From the NCBI GenBank assembly GCA_009785015.1, contig WQXD01000260.1, forward strand, positions 1 through 5,303: a stretch of DNA of 5,303 bases, written 5' to 3'. The notes beneath the pieces were generated by a model. That model made no database searches, was not told the DNA's origin, and was given only the letters and a program-made list of their open reading frames with translations. The position numbers were made by a program, and so were the translations under genes. This document shows, in pieces, positions 1 to 4,491 of the stretch. The DNA comes from Oscillospiraceae bacterium (GTDB taxonomy: Bacteria > Bacillota_A > Clostridia > Oscillospirales > WRJC01). Position 1 is the stretch's first letter. Each line of letters starts with the position of its first letter.

Positions 1-235
1 CTTATTGTGTTTTTTAGGCGGCGGAAATTATGATCCGCAATTTGAACGGATAGGTATAATTACGAAAATGATTAATCATGCTATCAGCGATGCGAAAGCA
101 AAGGGGTATTGCCGTATAGAGGCCCCCGCAAGCCCGGAGGTAATACCTGTTTTGGAAAAATGCGGATTCGCCTGTAAAGAAATACAAATGAAAAACGGCG
201 GAACTCAAAAATATTATTATTTCGATATTGTGTAA
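1..235 (+). CDS. GNAT-family N-acetyltransferase, C-terminal fragment (5' end outside window)
   Basis: The reading frame is open from the window edge to a TAA at 233-235, so only about 77 C-terminal codons are visible. The TTG at 5-7 is unlikely to be the true start, because a GNAT domain needs roughly 140-170 residues. The visible part fits the second half of a GNAT fold: the acetyl-CoA-loop helix (G-I-I-T-K-M-I-N-H-A), the A-K-A-K-G-Y turn, an I-E-A strand, then V-L-E-K-C-G-F, the usual motif B ending. The Q/R-x-x-G-x-G/A loop is degenerate here (E-R-I-G-I-I). By family knowledge such enzymes transfer acetyl from acetyl-CoA to an amine; the substrate cannot be told. A second GNAT gene follows 65 bp downstream on the same strand. 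Confidence 0.8.
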   Translation, partial: LLCFLGGGNYDPQFERIGIITKMINHAISDAKAKGYCRIEAPASPEVIPVLEKCGFACKEIQMKNGGTQKYYYFDIV

Positions 236-300
236 AACATACTGCTAACAACAAAATCGGCATTTTCTGATTTTAACAATTTATAAAAGAAAGAACCAAT

Positions 301-1254
301 ATGAAAGAAAATGATATTATAACTATATCGGTCAGCGAATACCTTACGCATGAGCTTGTGGAAAAGATAGCTTTTTTTCAATGGCAAGGAAATACGCCGA
401 AAGATTTTAACCACATACGACAATTTTTCGTGTATGACGGAAAATATTCCAGCGACTGCTTCAACGTGATTGCGCTTAATTCCAACGATGATGTGGTCGG
501 CAGATTATTTTGTCTTAAAAATCAGGAAAATCCGAAACGATGGTATCACGGCGACCTTGCGGTAGCGCCGGAATACCGCCGCATGAAAATCGCCAGCAAA
601 ATGATAAAGACAGCAATTCAAAAAATATCTGACATGGGCGGCGAGATAATCGACGCCTATACCGCGATAACTCATACAGCCTCAATAACTCTGCATAAAT
701 CGCTCGGATTTATTGAAAAACCCTGCGTTCAGTTCGATAATTTAATACATGGCGAAGAACAAATTATGCTTGAGTACAGAATAAACCGCGAATACAACGT
801 AATTTCCGCTACCGCAGAAGAAGCAGCATTTATTTTTAGATTCTATACTCAAAATATAGAAGCCCTGCACGGAAATTTCATTTCTTTAAAAGATTGGAAA
901 GAAGCGGCATTTTGGAGCGACCCGGACGAGCAAAATTTTCTTGTTTGTAAAGGCGCGATGCCCGTAGCATGGCTGCGAATAAACGGGCTTGAAAATAAAG
1001 ATATGGCGTGGATCAGTATGCTCGTTGTCAGCGATAAATGGCAGCGTCAGGGCGTTGGCACATACGCCGTCGGCTATGCCCAAGAATACGTTAGGGCAAG
1101 GGGTTTCACGAAAATGGGCATAAAAACGACAGGGGATAATATTGGCGCAAAAGCTCTGTATGAAAAATGCGGTTATATTGTGACAGAATATAACGACGGC
1201 GCTTATCCCGACGGGACAACGGGCAAAGGTTATACATTTGAAAAAATTTTATAA
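301..1254 (+). CDS. Tandem two-domain GNAT N-acetyltransferase
   Basis: A 317-residue cytoplasmic protein, about twice the length of a single GNAT, with two recognisable domains. Domain 1 (about 1-160) has the D-L-A-V-A-P-E-Y-R-R strand and loop (85-94) and the L-H-K-S-L-G-F motif (131-137). Domain 2 (about 165-317) has a canonical acetyl-CoA loop, Q-R-Q-G-V-G-T (248-254), then N279, A283 and L-Y-E-K-C-G-Y (286-292). In domain 1 the loop reads R-R-M-K-I-A (93-98), with lysine replacing the conserved glycine, so domain 2 is probably the catalytic half. ATG at 301 is the first good start; a weak purine-rich site (AAAAGAAAG, 285-293) precedes it. No terminator separates it from the preceding GNAT, so the two may be co-transcribed. 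Substrate unknown; small-molecule or antibiotic acetylation is only one possibility. Confidence 0.88.
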   Translation: MKENDIITISVSEYLTHELVEKIAFFQWQGNTPKDFNHIRQFFVYDGKYSSDCFNVIALNSNDDVVGRLFCLKNQENPKRWYHGDLAVAPEYRRMKIASKMIKTAIQKISDMGGEIIDAYTAITHTASITLHKSLGFIEKPCVQFDNLIHGEEQIMLEYRINREYNVISATAEEAAFIFRFYTQNIEALHGNFISLKDWKEAAFWSDPDEQNFLVCKGAMPVAWLRINGLENKDMAWISMLVVSDKWQRQGVGTYAVGYAQEYVRARGFTKMGIKTTGDNIGAKALYEKCGYIVTEYNDGAYPDGTTGKGYTFEKIL

Positions 1255-1294
1255 AAATATTTAACCGAATTCATATTCATGCAACTATATATAC

Positions 1295-1306
1295 AGAAAC
1301 GTTTCT
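1295..1306. promoter_or_regulatory. 12-bp perfect palindrome upstream of the sigma-factor gene
   Basis: AGAAACGTTTCT is a perfect 12-bp palindrome in the AT-rich 84-bp gap between the GNAT gene and the sigma-factor gene, 32 bases before the TTG start. It lies just after a TATATATA stretch (1286-1293) that could serve as a -10 region, although no good -35 box is visible. Position and symmetry fit an operator, but a 12-bp palindrome in AT-rich DNA can arise by chance. Confidence 0.3.
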
Positions 1307-1321
1307 AAAAGCATTAAAACG

Positions 1322-1328
1322 AAGGAAG
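1322..1328 (+). promoter_or_regulatory. Ribosome-binding site fixing the TTG start of the sigma-factor gene
   Basis: AAGGAAG lies 10 bases before TTG 1339. The nearby GTG at 1331 runs into TGA within four codons, so TTG 1339 is the only sensible start. Confidence 0.55.
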
Positions 1329-1338
1329 AAGTGAAATT

Positions 1339-2904
1339 TTGAACAAAGCCGAATTTGATGAAAAGATAGCGGATATATCCAAATCCATACTGTCATACTG
1401 CGTAGCGAGAACTTCAAATCGGTATGACGCGGAGGATTTGGCGCAGGATATAATCACCGAGCTTGTCAAAAGCGTCGATAATATCCGCGACGACAAGGCT
1501 TTCTACGGGTTCATGTGGGCAGTAGCGGGAAAAGTCTACGCTATGTGGAGCCGCAAGAAAGCAAAGGGGAGTTTTTATGAATTGCCGGACGACCTGACCG
1601 ACGACACGGATTATTTCGACATTGACGGCAGCGGCGACTTGTATTCGCTGCGCCGTGAACTGACGCTGCTGTCCGAAAAATATCGTAAAGCGGTTATACT
1701 CTATTATCTTGAAAACAAATCGTGTTCCGAAATTTCATCTATTCTCAATATCAGCGAAAGCATGGTAAAATACTTGCTGTTCAAGGCAAGAAAAATTCTG
1801 AAAGAAGGTATGAATATGGAAAGAAACTACGGCGAACAGAGCTACAATCCGAAAAATTTAACGCTCCTATACATGGGTGAAGGTCCGAATAAATTCTGGA
1901 GCATCACAGACGGCAAAAAAATCCCGCAGAATATTTTATGGGCGTGTTACAATGACAGCCTAACGGCAGAAGAAATAAGCCTGCAAATAGGCGTTGCGCT
2001 GCCGTATCTCGAAGCAGAGTTAAAAACTCTTGAAGATGCGGGGTTGCTTATTCAAAAAGGCGGCAGATACAGCACAAACGTCATTATATTTTCAAATGAA
2101 TTTAAAACGGAAATAAACACAAAAATCGAAAAACAACAGGAAACAATCGCGGATACTATTTATAATTTCATCATCGGCAACGAAGAAAAAATAAAAGCCA
2201 TCGGATTTTATATGAATGATATGTCAAAAAACTCGTTCATGTGGCATATTTCATGCGTGACTTTGTGGGTTTTGTTCGGTAAAATCACAGAAAAAGATTA
2301 TCCGTTTGAAAAATATCCCACAACGGCATTCGGAGAAAAGGCATTTGTGTGGGCTGATGAATCTCCGGGCGGAGTATTTAATATCTGCGGTATGAGCAGA
2401 CATGACAAAAGTCTTGACGAAGGTGAAATCAGATTTTTAGATTATTTGCCCAAACCTAAAAGCGAAAACGCCTATTTTTACCGTAACCAGAAGTTAGCGA
2501 ACTTTTTCATGAGACTTGCGTCAGGCAAGGTTGAAAATCCCAACGAATACGAAAAAGAATTTATGGCCGATTTGATAGCGCACGGTTATGTCTTCAACAA
2601 TAACGGTAAAATATCCGTGACAACGCCTGTTTATACGGGAGAGCAAATACACGAATTATATTCTTTATTGTCTCCTATGGTTGAAGAACTGCTCGTATTA
2701 ACCGCAGAAATACAGCAGACTGTCAGAACAGTTTTAAAAAATCATATTCCGTCCCATTTAAAACAGCAAATCGACGGAATAGTTTGTATGCGTATGTTCG
2801 ATGAAGTAATCGGCAAATCAGGGGAGATAATGTGCCGCAAGGATTATTTGAAAACAAGCTGGAACGCCCGCGAAATGCCGACGGTTTATGTTGTTTTGGA
2901 GTAA
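1339..2904 (+). CDS. ECF-type sigma-70 factor with large C-terminal winged-helix extension
   Basis: 521 residues, against roughly 160-200 for an ordinary ECF sigma factor. Sigma region 2 spans about 10-76: D-A-E-D-L-A-Q-D-I at 30-38 and the aromatic region 2.3/2.4 stretch F-Y-G-F-M-W...Y-A-M-W at 55-70. After an acidic linker (82-100), region 4 spans about 104-157, with the helix-turn-helix C-S-E-I-S-S-I-L-N-I-S-E-S-M-V-K-Y. It should therefore direct RNA polymerase to its own promoter set. Residues about 205-250 (L-T-A-E-E-I-S-L-Q-I-G-V...L-K-T-L-E-D-A-G-L-L) look like a winged helix. The rest (250-521) I do not recognise; it has no clear membrane helix and is probably cytosolic. No anti-sigma gene is visible beside it, so the extension may regulate the factor in cis, as proposed for other ECF groups with C-terminal extensions. 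A truncated kinase-like frame starts 4 bp downstream. Confidence 0.85.
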   Translation: MNKAEFDEKIADISKSILSYCVARTSNRYDAEDLAQDIITELVKSVDNIRDDKAFYGFMWAVAGKVYAMWSRKKAKGSFYELPDDLTDDTDYFDIDGSGDLYSLRRELTLLSEKYRKAVILYYLENKSCSEISSILNISESMVKYLLFKARKILKEGMNMERNYGEQSYNPKNLTLLYMGEGPNKFWSITDGKKIPQNILWACYNDSLTAEEISLQIGVALPYLEAELKTLEDAGLLIQKGGRYSTNVIIFSNEFKTEINTKIEKQQETIADTIYNFIIGNEEKIKAIGFYMNDMSKNSFMWHISCVTLWVLFGKITEKDYPFEKYPTTAFGEKAFVWADESPGGVFNICGMSRHDKSLDEGEIRFLDYLPKPKSENAYFYRNQKLANFFMRLASGKVENPNEYEKEFMADLIAHGYVFNNNGKISVTTPVYTGEQIHELYSLLSPMVEELLVLTAEIQQTVRTVLKNHIPSHLKQQIDGIVCMRMFDEVIGKSGEIMCRKDYLKTSWNAREMPTVYVVLE

Positions 2905-2908
2905 TATA

Positions 2909-3004
2909 ATGGATTATAGTAAAATAGCCGAAGAAGCCCTCAAAGCCTATTCGATAAAAAGCAAATCAATAGACTTTATCGCCCAGAGCGGTGGTATCGT
3001 ATAA
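2909..3004 (+). pseudogene. N-terminal stub of a phosphotransferase (APH/choline-kinase-like) gene
   Basis: A 31-codon frame starts with ATG 2909, four bases after the sigma-factor stop. It has a good ribosome-binding site (GGAG at 2898-2901) overlapping the end of that gene, so it looks like the next cistron of an operon. The peptide (M-D-Y-S-K-I-A-E-E-A-L-K-A-Y...S-I-D-F-I-A-Q-S-G-G-I-V) resembles, from memory, the first ~30 residues of APH-family kinases, which continue with the first beta-strands of the kinase lobe. Here TAA follows at 3002-3004, and no frame downstream continues the kinase fold; the sequence becomes A-rich and then a GC-rich repeat. I infer a gene cut at about 3000. A genuine 31-residue small protein is the alternative. 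Confidence 0.45.
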
Positions 3005-3066
3005 TTACAATTCTAAAAACATTCAAGAAAAAGGTAAGAAAAGCAAAAAAACATACGGCAACCTCC

Positions 3067-3193
3067 AACCCCCGGCTCCGCGGAGCCACCCCCTTCACAT
3101 CGCACTTCGCGCTGAAGGGGGCTCAAGCGCCCGGGAGCTCCCCCCAAGCCCCATTCGTGGCGAAGGGGGTGCCCGTCGCGACGGGCGGGGGTT
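3067..3193. repeat. GC-rich palindromic repeat element (REP/MITE-like)
   Basis: This 127-bp block is far richer in GC than its surroundings. It is bounded by an 8-bp inverted repeat, AACCCCCG (3067-3074) and CGGGGGTT (3186-3193). Just inside each end is a perfect palindrome: GGCTCCGCGGAGCC (3074-3087) and GCCCGTCGCGACGGGC (3171-3186). Between them, CCCCCTTCA (3089-3097) pairs with TGAAGGGGG (3113-3121), and a small CCA-TTCG-TGG hairpin sits at 3152-3161. The layout is that of a non-coding, multi-hairpin interspersed repeat. The wording of the repeat resembles intergenic repeats I associate with gut Clostridia, from memory only. It carries no transposase. Confidence 0.7.
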
Positions 3194-3605
3194 GTGAACA
3201 AAGGCTCCCTCCTTGATTTACGCAAGCATGCCATGAACAGCATGTGAAATTAAAAAAAATGATGTGCGAAATATCATAGCTTGCGCGGCTTGCCGCGTGA
3301 CTCTCTGAGTTTTTGCCGTATCTCAGATAGGTAGTCCGGCGTAAATACATTCGCCGGAAGCCACGTCTATAATACGCAGTTTTTAGGCGTGGTGGGTTCA
3401 CAGCAAGCGGCAGCAGAGCGACGCAGATTATCAATGCGATACTAACCGGCGTGTACGGAATTATGTACTTGGGATAATCGGTCGCATTGACGTCTCCGTC
3501 GCGCAGATACGCCGTCAGCATAATGACCCCCATATAAATGGGATAAACCGACGTCAGCAAAACCGCTCCCAAAGAAATCAAATAGGTTGAAAGTGATTTT
3601 TTCAT
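3123..3605 (-). CDS. Membrane protein, 3' end replaced by repeat sequence (truncated)
   Basis: The frame gives 160 residues, but only about the first 69 (3605 down to 3399) look native. They contain a hydrophobic helix at about 7-31, a polar loop (L-R-D-G-D-V-N-A-T-D-Y-P-K-Y), and a second helix at about 50-69 (P-V-S-I-A-L-I-I-C-V-A-L-L-P-L-A-V). After that the translation turns into arginine-rich, low-complexity sequence made from the hairpin block and the GC-rich repeat. I therefore read this as a gene truncated at about 3400, with an accidental C-terminus ending in the repeat at 3123. The start is ATG 3605, two bases past the lipoprotein stop, with GAGGAG 8 bases upstream; the TTG at 3611 is too close to that site. 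Function unknown; context says it was co-expressed with the lipoprotein. Confidence 0.6.
   Translation of the reverse strand: MKKSLSTYLISLGAVLLTSVYPIYMGVIMLTAYLRDGDVNATDYPKYIIPYTPVSIALIICVALLPLAVNPPRLKTAYYRRGFRRMYLRRTTYLRYGKNSESHAASRASYDISHIIFFNFTCCSWHACVNQGGSLCSQPPPVATGTPFATNGAWGELPGA
3252..3277 (-). terminator. Possible weak Rho-independent terminator (minus strand)
   Basis: Read on the minus strand, ATGAT (3277-3273) and ATCAT (3263-3259) form a 5-bp stem with a 9-base loop, followed at once by a run of eight T. The stem is AT-rich and weak. It lies downstream of the disrupted minus-strand membrane gene and of the hairpin block, where it could end read-through from that operon. Confidence 0.3.
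3284..3401. repeat. Block of four consecutive hairpins; possible end of an IS200/IS605-like element or MITE
   Basis: Four inverted repeats follow one another. CGCGGC/GCCGCG is at 3284-3297 (2-base loop). TCTGAG/CTCAGA is at 3304-3327. CCGGCG/CGCCGG is at 3336-3357. CCACGTCTA/TAGGCGTGG is at 3361-3392, a 9-bp helix with one G-T wobble. The last hairpin is followed by TGGGTTCAC, which ends at 3401, the point where the minus-strand membrane gene stops making sense. A terminal hairpin plus a short conserved end without target duplication is how IS200/IS605 right ends look, so a decayed element end is one reading. A non-autonomous repeat or a structured RNA are others. No intact transposase or TnpB frame is present. 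Confidence 0.45.
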
Positions 3606-3607
3606 GA

Positions 3608-4252
3608 TCAATTCTCCTCGGTCAATCGTACATATCTCGCCTCTTTGTCTGCATACAGCGGCACGGATGCAAAAACAAAAACCAGCGTGTTGTCATCTAA
3701 CACCGTGAAATGGGCAGTGATATTTTCCCTTTTTTGAAATATCAAAAGCTCGTCATTTTCAAAAGCATAATAATAAGTCCCAAACATCGCATAGCTGCTA
3801 ATGGGCGGCGTTGCAAGCTCCGCTGTGCCGTCTTTATACAATGTAACGGACATCATACGCTCGAATTTTTCCCTGTCGGTTGCATTTTCAAGAATATATT
3901 GCCTCCACGGTTGTTCGGGCGGGTATACGCTCATAACGCGCCAACAATCTTCGTTATTTTTTTCTACCGCATATAAATACTTTCGCCCATGCCCTTTTAA
4001 TTCATAAATGTGCCAACCATCGTATTCATCGGCGGCGTATCCGATTTGTTTACCCGGTTTTGGATTTTTGACATTGGTGACATAATAAGCGGTATCACCC
4101 CATATCAGTTTCATATCTTTGTACCAGTGTGCCGGGTTTTCATCATAAACCATTTGCATTTCAATGAGAGCGTCTGTGCTTTTTTTTGCACTGCAAGCAC
4201 TAATAAATACACAAACTACCATCAGTAAAGTAAAAACGACGCTTTTTTTCAT
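3608..4252 (-). CDS. Putative lipoprotein of unknown function
   Basis: 214 residues with a clear lipoprotein signal: M-K-K, a hydrophobic core (5-16), then the lipobox I-S-A-C with C20 as the likely lipidated residue. The mature protein should be anchored to the outer face of the membrane. Residues 36-130 are rich in aromatics and charge (H-W-Y-K-D-M-K-L-I-W-G-D-T-A-Y-Y-V, P-P-E-Q-P-W-R-Q-Y-I-L). Residues 134-210 form a run of predicted beta-strands (S-V-T-L-Y-K-D-G-T-A-E-L...L-D-D-N-T-L-V-F-V-F-A), similar in style to extracellular C-terminal regions of some BlaR1/M56-type proteins; this is recall, not proof. The start is firm: AGGAGGG (4269-4263) lies 10 bases upstream. It sits between remnants of two membrane-protein genes on the same strand, with overlapping or nearly touching ends, so an operon for a membrane-associated complex is plausible. 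Confidence 0.8.
   Translation of the reverse strand: MKKSVVFTLLMVVCVFISACSAKKSTDALIEMQMVYDENPAHWYKDMKLIWGDTAYYVTNVKNPKPGKQIGYAADEYDGWHIYELKGHGRKYLYAVEKNNEDCWRVMSVYPPEQPWRQYILENATDREKFERMMSVTLYKDGTAELATPPISSYAMFGTYYYAFENDELLIFQKRENITAHFTVLDDNTLVFVFASVPLYADKEARYVRLTEEN
3614..3619 (-). promoter_or_regulatory. Ribosome-binding site deciding the membrane-protein start
   Basis: GAGGAG on the minus strand lies 8 bases before ATG 3605 but only 2 bases before the alternative TTG 3611, so ATG is preferred. The site is inside the last codons of the lipoprotein gene, which implies coupled translation. Confidence 0.6.
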
Positions 4253-4259
4253 CCCAAAA

Positions 4260-4390
4260 TCACCCTCCTACCGCATTTGTCATTACCGTCACGGCAACAA
4301 TAATAAAAAGTACCATATACAATGGAAAATAGCTTTCTGCCGCCTGCACGCTGTTACTCCATGTAAATCCCGGCGAACCGGGGGCGTATT
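4260..4390 (-). pseudogene. C-terminal remnant of a membrane protein
   Basis: Minus-strand frame ending at TGA 4262-4260, next to the lipoprotein's ribosome-binding site. The last ~40 residues include a polar stretch (P-G-F-T-W-S-N-S-V-Q-A-A-E-S-Y-F) and one strong hydrophobic helix (L-Y-M-V-L-F-I-I-V-A-V-T-V-M-T) ending N-A-V-G-G. This is what the end of an upstream cistron in the lipoprotein operon would look like. Upstream of about 4385 the frame stays open, but the DNA there encodes an ABC-transporter tail on the other strand, so the native gene seems cut at about 4385. No credible start codon is visible. The protein family is not recognised. Confidence 0.45.
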
Positions 4391-4486
4391 CACAGACTAT
4401 TAAAACAAAAAGGCGTTTACGCCGAGATGTATTCAAATCAGGAAGAATGGTACAAAAATAAAGAAAGCGCAGCAGTCGCGCAATAA
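4388..4486 (+). pseudogene. C-terminal remnant of an ABC exporter ATP-binding/permease protein
   Basis: A plus-strand frame ending at TAA 4484-4486 reads H-R-L-L-K-Q-K-G-V-Y-A-E-M-Y-S-N-Q-E-E-W-Y-K, then a short polar tail. This matches the characteristic end of exporter-type ABC ATPases, where the H-x-E-L-L-x-x-x-G-x-Y-x-x-L-Y/M-Y segment follows the H-loop region. The frame meets a stop at 4364-4366, and nothing upstream encodes Walker or signature motifs, so only about the last 33 residues remain. I infer that a breakpoint at about 4385 removed the rest of the gene. Confidence 0.6.
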
Positions 4487-4491
4487 CCCGG

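Noticed and set aside
253..274. AAAATC/GATTTT inverted repeat between the two GNAT genes as a terminator
   Set aside because: The stem is almost all AT, the loop is 10 bases, and the T-run is only the stem itself, so it would not terminate well.
3067..3193. CRISPR array
   Set aside because: The palindromes differ from one another and there are no regularly spaced direct repeats with spacers.
2991..3197. A 68-residue plus-strand frame starting in the kinase-like stub and running into the GC-rich repeat
   Set aside because: Its sequence is lysine-rich and then proline/arginine-rich, as expected from translating A-rich DNA and a palindromic repeat; it has no good ribosome-binding site.
3221..3244. 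Short inverted repeat CATGC...GCATG as an attachment or regulatory site
   Set aside because: Only 5 bp per arm, no context, easily due to chance.
3267..3359. Minus-strand frame reading T-W-L-P-A-N-V-F-T-P-D-Y-L-S-E-I-R-Q, which might be a transposase (TnpB-like) tail
   Set aside because: It is only ~30 codons, is bounded upstream by a stop, lacks any TnpB zinc-ribbon or catalytic motif, and overlaps the hairpins; I could not support homology from the sequence alone.
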